From contig ML996703.1 of NCBI GenBank assembly GCA_010356995.1, positions 248,001 through 312,000 of the forward strand: DNA of 64,000 nucleotides, given 5' to 3'. Below, piece by piece: positions 34,611 to 45,522 of the stretch. The notes under the pieces are model-generated. The model saw only the letters and a list, made by a program, of their open reading frames with translations, made no database searches and was not told the DNA's origin. The position numbers and the translations under genes are program-made. Source of the stretch: Trichodelitschia bisporula (Eukaryota > Ascomycota > Dothideomycetes > Phaeotrichales > Phaeotrichaceae). The first letter of the stretch is position 1. The number at the start of each line of letters is the position of its first letter.

Positions 34611-37600
34611 AACGTCTCAAGAACCCTGGAGGCCTGAATCCTGCAAAAGTATTAGTGGAGGGCATCAAGAACGACCGTTGATACGAACCGTTGATACCCA
34701 ACGGCCAGCTTCAGCAGCGGAGATACTTCCCAACGTGTCAACCCGCAATCAACATCCCGCCAACGTCTTGCTCTGTTGGTCTCCCGCCCAAGCAAGGGAC
34801 CGCACCAGCCACCGCCCACGATATCACAACCTAGCCACGCAGCTCTCCCTTCAACCACCCCACGTCTCGTGCCTGACATCACACCTCGTCCCGCATGCAG
34901 CAACAAACATCTTAACAAGCTTCACAACCACTCAACCCCAACCCCACCCGCGCCGATCCTCCACCGGCCACCGCCAGGTCTAGGGTTTACAGCGCGACCC
35001 GGGGCTGTCGTCGGAGAGAACAGGAGCGAAGCGCGTCGACATCCGCAACCCGAATCGGGGAAGACGGTCAGCCCGCGGCGGTGCAGCGTGGCTAGTGGGG
35101 GCCAAGGAGCCAAGAATCGGCCCATTCTGCGCGGCAGGCTTTCGTAGATTAATCGCGCGGCGCGGGTTGGTCGCCGCGCCACGAGCGGGCCTGCGAGGCT
35201 GAGTCACCGTGGGCCCCGTCTGGGGGGGTGCGGCGTCGACGGCCCGGGGCTTGAGTGGGCGTGATGGGATGGGAATTGGGGAATTGGCGAATGGTGATGG
35301 GAGAGGTCGGCGCTGAGGTGTACGGGGTTTTGGCACTGTTACCCGCTGTACGACGTAGATCGGGTTGCATAGGGGAAGCTCGGAGTTTGGTTATCTCCAT
35401 GCTTTCCATTGAAGGCTTTGGGATTCTTATTCTCCTGTTGCCACGCATCGCGCCCTTCGTCGCACCCTTTGGCCCTGGCCCTCGTTGTGAACTACAGCAG
35501 TGTGCGCGTTGTACAGAGGCCGCACTGCTGGCTGCTTCGGATGGAAGGTTGAGGAAGACCCCCACTGAGGCGCGGGGCCACGGGATGGCATCAGGATGCA
35601 TATCCTGGGTTTAGAGAAGGGCCAGAACACACGGATACACGGTCTTGAATTGGGGGCAATATGGGAGAGACGTGGTTGGTGACAGTGCGTTCACCCACAA
35701 CATCAACCGTCAGCCTAGCGACCAGGAAGCAGTGAACGTTCATTCCTCGTCTTTCCATCTTCGGCATCGTAAGCGGCGATATTTTGGGTTGGTCGGGCTG
35801 CCGAGCGAATGGACGGGTTGGTGCCGAGCAACCTGACCGGAAGCTTTTGTCAGCGCGGGAGGGTCTGCGTGTTGTTTTGCGACGAATGAGCGTGCTATTG
35901 CTGAGGTATTTACGGCTTGGCCGATTGATGATCCCGCTCCCCGTTCGTCATCCAAGACGGTCGAGGCCAATGCGGAGGTTCTGGACAGATTGCCTCTTTT
36001 GCGGGGGAGAGCATGAGAGTGGACGATGGTTGCGTGCCCAATGATTGCGGGATGACGACTGCTCGTGAAACGCAACCTCATCGCGAACTGCTGAATACGG
36101 TTCTTGGCTTCATCAGATTATCAAATATATCGTGGCTAGTGTTGACCCCATAGTGGACGCGTGTTGGTAGCTAGGGTGCTTAACAATCCACATGAAGTCC
36201 ACGAGATGCTCCCTGCCGAGTCTCACAAATCCAACGGGTGCTTCCCGCTAAACCTCCAGTTCCTGAACGCATTCCCGTCTTTCCCCGGTTTCTACCGCAG
36301 CGGGATTCCCGAATTCCCCATCCAGACCTTCAGAGGCTCGTGATAGATTCTCACCAATGATACTCATCACCGTCAATGACCACACTCATCATGGTGGTCC
36401 CGTCAAGCTGGTGGCTACAACCGCCACAAGCCGTCGCGCTGCAGCGTCTCTTTTAAACCGTTAATTCGTCACCCGTTTCGCGGCGACGCGCAGACCAAAC
36501 TACGCGTGGGGTGTGTCTGATGTTTGTGAGGGTTGACGAGTCCCACGGCGACACTCGCCCTCCCCACTGATCCCCCCTCCACTAACAGGGCTTAGCGCCT
36601 CTCACCGGTCGGCTCACGGGCCCGCTCTGTGGCTCGGTCGCCGAGTCGTCAGAAGCTTGCGTTCGGTAGTAACCACTCACGCCCATTTAAAACCATCAAA
36701 GCTCCCCTGCGACTTGCATCTCCATATGACGCATTTATGCGCACGAGCAGCGTGCCCTTGCGGCGTGCAGTTGGCCCGCAGACCGACTGCGCGGGGGTGT
36801 GTGCGGCCGCGGTCTGGGTGGGTTGGTGGAGGGGTTGCGGTGTCTGGCTTTAGCTGCTGTCTGCCTCGTCCTGCGTGGAGTGCTGCTTGGAGTGGAATTA
36901 TTGGGGAATTCACTCTACTGATGCTTGTCCCTGCTTTCCCTTTGGGACCACGTCCGTTGCAAAGGGCGTGAAAGCCAGTCGCCGGTGGGCCAGTGGAGTG
37001 GGTCCAGTAGCTTTCCCCATGCCTCCACAAGTCGCGGGTCGTATCCTCGTACTGCGGAAAGGCGCACAGCAGCCTTCCTGAGTCGGAACGGCATGAAGGA
37101 ACACTTTTGACAACCAAGAATCCTTCGAAAGTAAAGCAGAGCGTTGATAGTAGTCGTTGTTGCACAAGACCGGTCTGACTTGCCCAGACGGTCAAAGGAT
37201 CTTGCGGGGAAAGACGGAGTTAGCATCCATCATTCACGCTCTCAATCCAGCTTTTCGCAGAGCGAGAGAGCGACAAGAATAACATGCGGTAAGTTGTTTT
37301 GGGGGTTTAAGCGTTCGTACTACCGGGACGGTAGAGTTCCTTCGGTACACGGTGCTCTCTCAGTGCGCCCCACCCCGGCCCGCCGCACGAGGCTTAGCAG
37401 TTAAGCGGCATTTAGCGTAGTTTAGCAGCGACTGGGGAAGGGACGAGGGAGAGCAAGGGCTGACAGCCCTCTTGGCATTTTAGGCTACAACATTTGACAT
37501 CTACCCCATCTTCACACCATCCCCCACCCGTTGCGTCTCCCTACTCTTCGTTCCCTCTGTAGCCTATCTCGAGTCTATCCATTGACTCCCATCTCTGCTC

Positions 37601-38193
37601 AATCATCCATTTCTCATTAGGGTCGTACAGCTCAGATCTGAACGCCCGTTCCATCACATTCATCCCGCCCCCGATATCAACCGGACTTCGTGTCGTGCAC
37701 TGCTGCTTCGCCCCGTTTCGTCTTTGGCAATACCAAGTTCGCACATTATCCCTCGCACCTTATCACTACGGAACCCACGACACCGCCTCGTCTCTGCCTC
37801 GAGACTACTGGTTAGCCTTCTCCACGTGTCCATCTTTGGTCCCCCCGAGAACCCTTCCCGCCTCCCGCATACTCCCTCTTCATCATCTAGGAGCACACCC
37901 TTCCCCGTCTTCAGCCGCGTACTACCCCATCACCCTTTTCATCACTCCATAAATACCATTTCTGCCGTTGAATGCGACTTGGAAACACGGCAAAGGCTCA
38001 ACAAAAGGCTCAGCGACGAGTCGGTCCACGGCACTGGCTTCCCCGCACCACCTGCAACTACCTGTCCTGGCACCCTCCGCCCTAGGACATATAGGCATCT
38101 AGTGAGTCACTTGAAGTGACATCTGCAAAGGTGCATTGCATCCCAATCCGTCATTGTCCCCGAAAAGCCCGGCAGTGTCCGACAATAAGTCCC

Positions 38194-40605
38194 ATGGCGC
38201 CCTTTGATACCAACCCCCGTCGCCGGCCTCAAAAGCCCACTGGACAGTCCCCGGACACAAGACGCATGCTTCGCAAAAGCGAAACCTTTTCTCCCCGCAG
38301 CCCGCTGTCTTCCCCTCTTTTGGACAACCCTTTGGATTCTCCCCGCATGCCGAAGCGCTCTCCAACCTGCACGAAAGCACTGGAAAATCTCATCCTAAAG
38401 GACGAAGAAAGCTTAACCTCCGCGGACAAGGTGAAGAAGCTTCTGAAAGATTTCGACCACTGCATGACCGGCAAGCCTTCTCACAATGCTGGCAGCATCT
38501 TAAAAGAGGGCCACATTTCCGCTCTACCCGGCCTGTTCCACCGCCCTGCGCCCCCTCAGCGGATGGACATAGATAAGCCAGCTAAACGCATCCACTGTCA
38601 CGATTCAGACAGCGGCATTGGCTCCAGTGTCTCGACTGCACCTGGTATGTTGTACACGAATTGCCAGGACCCCGCAACAGCAGCTTATTTAAACACAGGC
38701 GAAGAGCCCACCCGTGGATCAGTGAAATCTGTCTCCACGACCCACACGGCCGTCACCAAGTCTGCGTTTCCAGGCTGGACGCTCCGCTCCCACGAAGATC
38801 TTTCTCCGCGCTCTGCTCGCCAAATCAAGAAGCTGATTCTGCAACCACTTCTCGACGATTCCACGCTTTCTGAATTCCACGACATTGTGGACGACATTCC
38901 GCGTCGCATTGACCAAAAGGACATTGTGAATCTGAGGGATCTGGAGAAGACTCTGCTGAGTTTGGCTTGTGTAAGTCGTGCTGAGATTGATTCCGAGTGC
39001 GTAGTTTCTTACGCGAAGCGTGTGTTTAAGGAATTCTCTACTTCTTCCAAGTCCTACCTCAAATTCTGCGAAACCGCCATTCACTGCCTCTACAACAGCG
39101 TCGAATACATCTGTGACCGCGACCGCTGCTTGCCCGGCGACAGACCGTACAATCATCTCTACTTTGTCGACCTTGTTGAGCAGATTCGTCGCTACGCAGA
39201 GATTATGGCCTCCAGCAACCGCAAGCGAGCCGCCGGTCAGGAATTGGACGAAATGGATTACTCTCCGTATGTTACCCCCATTTCCTATTCCGCTTTAGCC
39301 CCAAAGCCCCCCAGTCCTGAGTCACTGTTGAGTCATGGCCTTTCCTTCTTAAGTCGGCCTCATCCTCTCTTACCCCACATGTCTTCACACTTTTCCCAAA
39401 CCAATACCACCAATGCTCATGTATCCAGGGATGAGGTTCTAGCCCTCGAGGGCGGCGTCACCGTCGACGGCCAACCGGCCCACCTCGTACGCAAGAAGGA
39501 TGGCAAGACCATCCCCCTCTCCACACCCTCATCAGCGCCCAAGCGTGCACTATCGCCGGACATGGAGGACGACGAAGGTGTCCACCGCTCCATGGCCCGC
39601 CGTCGCAAGTCGGACAAGGCTGGCGACGTGGTCCACTATTGCACCCAATGCGACAAGACATTCCCTCGCCATTGCGACCTTTCCAAGCATGAGAAGACCC
39701 ACTCCCGCCCGTGGAAGTGTGATGTCGAGTCGTGCCGCTACCATGAGCTCGGCTGGCCCACCGAGAAGGAGCGGGACCGCCATCACAACGACAAGCACTC
39801 GGCGCAACCCGTGATGCACGAGTGCCAGTACAATCCATGTACTTATCGGTCGAAGCGCGAATCGAATCTCAAGCAACACATGGAAAAGTCACATGGCTTC
39901 GAATACCATCGCATGAAGCGCAATGGAAAGAACAGGGCCACCGCGGGTCCTTCCACCGTTGCGTCGTCGTCGAACCAAGCTCCGTTCTTCGCCGAGAGCC
40001 CATTCCAACAATCAGCTGCCATGACGCCGTCGACTGCCGGCCCAAGTCACGCTGTCTCTCCAGCTCTCGACAACGCCTTCCCCTTCGGCCGCGAACTCCC
40101 GCTGGAGCCGCTCACCACTTTCCCGGCGCACCATTCCCCTGTCGAGCAAGTCATGGGGGGCAGTGCCTTCGACGAGGCGTGGCCCGAACACGTGGACAGT
40201 GCCTCGTTGTTTGAGCCCCTCGATCCAGGCTTTTACGATGCAGCATTCACGGCCCAAGACTTTGGGAACATGCCCGTCATGAATACTCCTGCCATGAGTG
40301 TCGATCTGGCTTCACCTCTTATGGGCAATCTAAATGAACTTAGCCCCAACATCACTACGCCGGTGATGGATCCTCCGTTCTCAAGCATGAATGACTTCAC
40401 TGTCATGATGCAAGCTCCCTCGGCCTTGAAGACCACAATGGACGAGCCCCTCGGAGAGTTTATGTCGTCGGATTGGCAACTGTTCCCGTCTGTCATGGAC
40501 CCTGCGTACGGGCAGGAGCCTCAGCAAGTGAACTTCGACCCCTACAGCACCTTCACTCCACAGTACTACATTAGTCATGGAGGGCAAGGTCAAGGGCGGC
40601 ACTAA
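38194..40605 (+). CDS. C2H2 zinc-finger transcription factor
   Basis: The start at 38194 (MAPFDTNPRRRPQKP) is the first ATG in the frame; the frame is open upstream but only from non-ATG codons. Read through, it gives 803 residues. Three fingers lie near residues 485-570: YCTQCDKTFPRHCDLSKHEK with a final THS, then WKCDVESCRYHELGWPTEKE ending RHHNDKH, and HECQYNPCTYRSKRESNLKQ ending HMEKSH. The N-terminal half is Ser/Pro-rich, then a helical region (residues 225-350) with LPGDRPYNHLYFVDLVEQIR. The C-terminal 250 residues are acidic, Pro/Met/Phe-rich and could activate transcription. Bases 39267-39428 (162 nt, multiple of three) start GTATGT and end ATCCAG and may be an intron. Its removal joins EMDYSP to DEVLALEGG. 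A specific regulator name cannot be given. Confidence 0.88.
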   Translation: MAPFDTNPRRRPQKPTGQSPDTRRMLRKSETFSPRSPLSSPLLDNPLDSPRMPKRSPTCTKALENLILKDEESLTSADKVKKLLKDFDHCMTGKPSHNAGSILKEGHISALPGLFHRPAPPQRMDIDKPAKRIHCHDSDSGIGSSVSTAPGMLYTNCQDPATAAYLNTGEEPTRGSVKSVSTTHTAVTKSAFPGWTLRSHEDLSPRSARQIKKLILQPLLDDSTLSEFHDIVDDIPRRIDQKDIVNLRDLEKTLLSLACVSRAEIDSECVVSYAKRVFKEFSTSSKSYLKFCETAIHCLYNSVEYICDRDRCLPGDRPYNHLYFVDLVEQIRRYAEIMASSNRKRAAGQELDEMDYSPYVTPISYSALAPKPPSPESLLSHGLSFLSRPHPLLPHMSSHFSQTNTTNAHVSRDEVLALEGGVTVDGQPAHLVRKKDGKTIPLSTPSSAPKRALSPDMEDDEGVHRSMARRRKSDKAGDVVHYCTQCDKTFPRHCDLSKHEKTHSRPWKCDVESCRYHELGWPTEKERDRHHNDKHSAQPVMHECQYNPCTYRSKRESNLKQHMEKSHGFEYHRMKRNGKNRATAGPSTVASSSNQAPFFAESPFQQSAAMTPSTAGPSHAVSPALDNAFPFGRELPLEPLTTFPAHHSPVEQVMGGSAFDEAWPEHVDSASLFEPLDPGFYDAAFTAQDFGNMPVMNTPAMSVDLASPLMGNLNELSPNITTPVMDPPFSSMNDFTVMMQAPSALKTTMDEPLGEFMSSDWQLFPSVMDPAYGQEPQQVNFDPYSTFTPQYYISHGGQGQGRH

Positions 40606-43020
40606 GTGCGTGTTGACAGCTCAACCGCATTCCTAGCCTCCATCGGAGGCACATTTACGCATCTTTGTTCCTTTTTCCTCCCTTGGTTTATGGGGTTGAG
40701 GCTTCTGTTTATGTCTAGTCTAGCATTGGGTTTTTTTGGGAACACTTGGTTCCTTGGCAGGACATGTATCATTGCCTCTTTTGTGTGCTGCGTTACGGAT
40801 CTCTTCTTCAGCGTTTGCTTGGCCAGTGAAGCAACCATGGCATCTCAGTTACGAAACAAGATAGGTCAGCAGGCTTGGGACTCGACCGATGATTCGGTCG
40901 CGGGTGATAAAGTGCGCTCAGATTTTGCTCTAGAAGATTATGCACCTGTCGGTGGGATCTATGTTGATGATTGGATGCTGAAAGACCTAATTGATCAATC
41001 TTCACTCTGGCTTACTGTGCCGTTTGTGTGATCGTGCTGCTGGAGTGTGCCCAATGTGCGCCTGTCTACTGTAGGCTGCTTGACTGGCCGTTTGGCCTGC
41101 GGGCGTTGGGTCTGTGGCCGCCTGACTCTGGGGTCCGTTTGTAATGGCGTATATAACTCCGCGAATATGTGTCTGTTCGCCATCCGCCTTCTTCTCCTGC
41201 ATTTCCACTTAACAGCTATATGCTTCTCGTAGTCGACGAAGAAGAAGAGGAAGATCACAGCCTTACGGCGTTGTTCCTTCCAAATTTCTCCACCTCCGTT
41301 CGCGTAGTTTACTCATCAAAGCTTTAGCCATATCATGACACCCACTGTCTTCGACGCCCTCCGGCTCCCGCTCCGAAATGTGTTTCCGGTTTGAAGCCAT
41401 CGACAGCACTCAACATTCAGTATCCGCCGTATACTTTCTCGCCAGCACCACATCCACATCTCTCTCCTCCACATAACGGATCCTTACATATCCTTCCTCA
41501 TGGCCCTTCCCACTCTGCTTCAATGCCTCGTTGCCTTGCCTCTTCTTCTTTCTTTTCATTCAACACCGGTCCCAGTCTTTCTCTTCTGCACCTCCGCTTG
41601 ACACGTTTTCTGTGTATGCGGCTGCGGTCTCGACTTCGACAACGGCCCGGTGATGCGCAACCGGGCTACTCCGTCGTCGCCCGCTAGCCTCGAACAAGAC
41701 ACTTGATCTCGGTCCCTCGTCAGTGGTTATCAAGACGCCGGCATCCAGCCCGGCGGCCGTGTGTGCGCCTACGCGCACCATAATCTTCCACCCCGCGCTC
41801 GTTCTCGACGTCATTGGCGAAGGAGGTATCGTCACCGGCGTGGACGCGTTCGCTACCGAAGCTGAGCTGAGCTGTGAATGCACATCGGCAGGACGGGCCC
41901 AAAGCTGTTCCTCATCGAGGCTTCACCTGAAGTCGGCGCCCGCTTTGCTGCTGGGCCGTTGAGCGTGGAGGGGCAGGAGGACAAAGCGGAGATATAAGTG
42001 TCCTCGTTGCCCGGCTGTAAGAGTTACCAGCTCGGGTTATCTCCAAGGACGCCGTACTGGCTGGCGCGACCCTCGCTATGGCTTATATACGGCTTCGGCA
42101 CCTTACCGTTTGAGGCACGTTCCAACAACCTGCGTTGCTTGCGACTTGGATGGACTCTGTGTACAGAGGCATGGACACTATATGCGGAAGCGTGGACAAG
42201 GAGTCTCCGACCCTCTCCCACAGCCGTTGCCGGAAGGAGTCCAACTTCGGTCGCAGCGCGGGCGAGACTTCGGCCTCTATGCCGACATCCTCAAAAGCGC
42301 CAACCTGCTCGGCGTTCACAACTTGCACGACTGGATTCGAGAGGAGCGCTACCGTCAACTCGTCAGCTATCATATCCCCCTGCCCCTCAAGCTCCGCAGC
42401 CAACCTGCACACCAGTACCCGTCTTATCAACCTCCTTCCGTCTCTCGGGAAGCATCACTCAACAACATGACTCCACTCGGCGCAAAATTCCTACCGTTTA
42501 GTGGGCTCGACGTCGACTGAACCTCGACAAGGCGTGTCGCTCGCCCACGTACCCCGGTAACGTGCACATATATCGCCCCTATGATTTCGTCTTCCTTCCC
42601 TTACGACACTTCCTATCGTCTCGTTTGGAATGCTTTCCGACGGATTATATATCCTCCGTGGGCCCGTTCTCCAGGACGAGGAGCGCTATACTTTGAGGCG
42701 AAGGTCTCACAAGGAGATGCCTTCGCTGCTCTTGCGCCAAAATGTGGCGTGAGTGATGAAGAGCGCAGCCTCGTCCGTCCTCGGCGTTGAAGCCGTAGAG
42801 GCGTTTTGCTTTTAAGATACCACGCGCCGCATCCGCGCAACAGCGCGATCGCACTCGCCGCCGGCGCATATCCGATCCTCCCACTCCACCACCCGCACGT
42901 CCACATACGCCAGATTGTATCCTCCGTCTACGCACCAACTCAAACCCGCCCTCGAGGTCACAACAGTTACAGCCACATTCGGCAGCCATCCCCGCCATGT
43001 ACGTTGCGTCCAAGACCGAG
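40606..43020. other. Intergenic region, no gene supported
   Basis: 3' flank of the zinc-finger gene, then about 2 kb of short overlapping frames. A hydrophobic frame right after the stop (40606-41031) has no ATG start and is 3' UTR by position. The part from 41.7 kb on may include more of the decayed gene seen at 43.0-43.3 kb, but I could not align it. Confidence 0.4.
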
Positions 43021-43029
43021 CCTGTTGCG

Positions 43030-43319
43030 GACCGTGTTCCCTTCGCCGCCTATAGGGGTCCTCCAGTCTCTGGCAGAAGCCTTCAGACACAGCCGGCGGT
43101 GGTTGCGTGGCGTTGTTATCTCTCGCTTCATATCCTTCCCGTCTTGCAGCAATACGCACGTCGAAGGAGAGTGCGCGCTTCGGCTACAAGGGAACTGTGG
43201 ATAAAGTGGACACTGGAAACAAGGCTGTAACCCTCAAGTCCGGCAGCGTTGTCAAGTACAACAAACTTGTCAGCATCATGGCCGTAGATGCGTCCGCGGA
43301 GAAGATTGGCCGCTGGTGA
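43030..43319 (+). pseudogene. UDP-galactopyranose mutase fragment
   Basis: Positions 43164-43313 translate to KESARFGYKGTVDKVDTGNK and then AVTLKSGSVVKYNKLVSIMA followed by VDASAEKIG. This matches, from memory, the central block of fungal UDP-galactopyranose mutase (KEKTRFGEKGKVTKV ... YKKLVSTMAVD). Just upstream, 43030-43080 has TAT-AGG-GGT and CTCTGGCAGAAG pieces resembling the preceding YGGTGxxW block, but in shifting frames. Downstream the frame stops at once (IGRW then stop), where the enzyme should continue for about 250 residues. The FAD-binding GxGxxG start was not found. The enzyme makes UDP-galactofuranose for cell-wall galactomannan; this copy lacks most of it and cannot work as such. 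It is probably a relic of a duplicate or transferred copy. Confidence 0.6.
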
Positions 43320-43626
43320 TTTAGGGGTATGTTCACTGTCCACCGGCGGAAGCGTCACTACCGTACAGCACTGCTCACTATCGGTATTCCCGCTTCACGC
43401 TTCACGCTCCATGCTTCACTCGCCCATCACATTCCAGGTATACAGCAACTCACAATCTCATCCCGTCACTACTCACATTCACGTCCCAAGGAGTATAAGA
43501 GCCGGAGAAAACGGGCATGATTCCATTACCACAGCATCAACAGCTACCACTCGGAACACTCCAGCTCCAGTACAAGCCAAACCAGCCAAAGCACACCCAT
43601 CTCAGCAAAACCTTACGTTTGCAAAA

Positions 43627-43950
43627 ATGGTCTTCCCTACCTCACAGAACCCCACCGCGGCCCACCCCAAGCCTCGGCCGAAGCCGGGCCCGCCTCCGGC
43701 GCCGCCAAACTCACCGGCGCAGAACCCGACCGCGGCCCACCCAAAGCCCAAGCCGAAGCCGGGCCTGCCTCCGGCGCCGCCAAACTCACCAGCGAACATG
43801 CCCACCGCGGCCCACCCAAAGCCCAAGTCGAAGCCGGGTCCGCCTCCAGCGCCGCCGAATTCGCCGGCGCAAATGCCCGCCGCTTGCCGTCCGAAGCCTC
43901 GGCCGGCGCCAGGTGCATCGCAACCGCCGCGGCCGCGGCCTCATTTCTAG
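43627..43950 (+). CDS. Small proline-rich tandem-repeat protein (tentative)
   Basis: From the ATG at 43627 (context CAAAAATGG) the frame gives 107 residues. After MVFPTSQ the protein consists of three 25-residue units beginning NPTAAHPKPRPKPG or a variant and ending PPPAPPNSPAQ, then a diverged fourth unit. The units are 75 bases in DNA. The frame is open far upstream (to about 43288) but that part looks non-coding. No signal peptide, Cys pair or domain is visible. Pro/Lys-rich arrays of this type occur in wall-associated or SH3-binding proteins, but no function can be assigned. The array could also be a non-coding minisatellite. Confidence 0.45.
   Translation: MVFPTSQNPTAAHPKPRPKPGPPPAPPNSPAQNPTAAHPKPKPKPGLPPAPPNSPANMPTAAHPKPKSKPGPPPAPPNSPAQMPAACRPKPRPAPGASQPPRPRPHF
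43648..43925. repeat. 75-bp tandem repeat, about 3.5 copies
   Basis: Three full copies and one partial copy of a GC-rich 75-base unit, each including GCGGCCCACCC and CCGCCAAACTCACCGGC-like segments. Copies differ by scattered substitutions that mostly keep the reading frame of the proline-rich ORF. Confidence 0.8.
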
Positions 43951-44384
43951 GTACTTGCCCGATACTGGATCCCCATAGGAGCTTTTTGGTGCAGGGGCAC
44001 TTAGGTTGAGTTTGCTATGTGTTGGATTGAGGCATGCCTTTTAGGAAAAAAAAAAACACACTGATGGCTTCGTTGGCTAGGTAGAACGATTTAGCAGAAT
44101 AATAGTAAATGTGGCCAGAGGTCAAAAAAACACCAGTCCCTGTCTGCTCAGTGAATGTTAAGCTCTGAACCGGTTGACTAGTAGTTGTGTGATGGGACGG
44201 GCAGCCAACCCCAAGTGCTGTATGATTTTGCCTTTCTGTGCATTGTGAAGGGGTGTTGGTTGGCGGCCTAGGGGACCGATCGAGGTCTAGCTGAAAATTT
44301 CATAGTAATTCAGCCCTTAAGATCATCGTCTAATCCGCTTGCTTCTCTCGAGATATTCGTACAAAGAAAACGTGTTTCATTGTT
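43951..44384. other. Convergent 3' intergenic region
   Basis: AT-richer than its surroundings, with a run of 11 A at about 44047. No gene is seen. Confidence 0.5.
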
Positions 44385-45522
44385 TCAGTCTTTGTCGCTG
44401 GCGTACTTCCGTATCAGTTTCTTCATTATGCTGACAGCACCTGAGCGATAGCCAGACCCGAACAAAGCGTAGTGATTCAAGTGGTGGTATCTAAAGGGGT
44501 TAGGACACCTCGCACGCCAAAGCTCAAACTTACAGCTCATAAAGCGCCACCCGGTCGTCGTACTCATCAACCGGCTCCGTCTTAGGGCACAACTTGTGAT
44601 ACTCGGTCAAGAAGCTCCCACCAAACCCACCAAACATCTTCATAATCCCCAGCTCATACTCACTATGCGCGTAACATGCCGACGGGTCGTATACCACGTC
44701 CTGTACCGGGCCCTGCCCGATACTTCCTCGACCTGCGTTGCCGCTCCATATGTCGCCGTGTACGACGACGGGAGTGATGCCGCGGCCGTTGTTCAAGTGG
44801 CCATCTCCTAGCAGTCGTGGAGCAACCTGCGACGCCATCGTCTCAACTAGATCGTGCACCTCTAGGTCCTTTCCATTGGCGGACTCCGCCCGGCGTAGAA
44901 TGAAACGCAGGCGGTTGTCCGCGTAGAACTGCGCCCAGCTGTCATGGAAGCCGTTTTCTTGGGGTGTATCGCCGCAGCATGTGCTTACTGGGAAGCCGAA
45001 GACGGGGCGGTTGAAGCCTTCGGGGATGGGGGCGGGGGTGGTGTGCAGTTTGGCGAGCTTAGCGGCGAGGGACGGGGTGGTTTGGGAGAGATTGGCGGAT
45101 CGCCTGTTGCCGAGATTGAGGAAGTCGGTGACGAGGAAAAAGGTGTTTGGGTCGGAGGCAAAGGGGCCGTAGCCAAAGGACTGGGGACAGAGGGATGGGA
45201 CGGCGTCGTGGATTGCGCGGAGGGAGGCGTGTTCTCCTGGAGAGATGGCTTAACGTCGTCCATGGGTTGTGCGGATCGAGGGCGTGTGCAAAGGCAAGGA
45301 GAAGGAGTATCAACGCAATGGGACTCAATTACCCCGAAACATTACTTCTGCGTCGCCTCCGCTGCTGGTTTTCATGAAGAACTGCTTCTCCGTGCCATCC
45401 GGGAGCTTTGCGGTGATTTTGGCTGTGGATGCCGATGAGCATCCTCCGCCGCCTGCGGAGGAGACGGTGGTTTGTTCGGGATCTAGAGACAGAAGCTCAA
45501 TAACTGCAGGATCGAGCTTCAT
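44385..45522 (-). CDS. Fructosamine/ketosamine 3-kinase family protein
   Basis: Exons 45522-45333, 45236-44534 and 44490-44385 give 332 residues. The family phosphorylates sugar adducts on protein lysines (fructosamine or ribulosamine) so that they fall off; substrate here is inferred. Visible marks are KQFFMKTSSGGDAEVMFRGE (the ATP-binding Lys region), HASLRAIHDAVP, VTDFLNLGNRR, KLAKLHTTPAPIPEGF, GFPVSTCCGDTPQ, the kinase loop VVVHGDIWSGNAG with catalytic Asp, VVYDPSACYAHSEYELG, MFGGFG, and LYELYHHLNHYALFGSGY. Introns are 96 and 43 nt. The first join rebuilds FRGEHASL and the second YELYHHLN, both conserved. It shares a divergent upstream region with the DUF3433 gene. Confidence 0.93.

Larger units (their letters stand above)
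32637..38193. other. Large gene-poor region
   Basis: About 5.5 kb without a gene I can support. Frames reach at most 170 codons, overlap between strands and carry no domain. It holds a dispersed repeat (about 33.2 kb), a three-copy GTCTAACC run (about 34.59 kb), a cluster of rare-cutter sites (about 33.51 kb) and, from 37.4 kb, a C/T-rich leader of the zinc-finger gene. Confidence 0.45.

Noticed and set aside
38968-39003. GTAAGT donor inside the zinc-finger ORF with a TAG 34 bases later
   Set aside because: Too short for an intron, no branch site, and its removal would break the frame.
40606-41031. Hydrophobic frame right after the zinc-finger gene
   Set aside because: It starts without an ATG directly after the stop codon, lies in 3' UTR position and shows no family.
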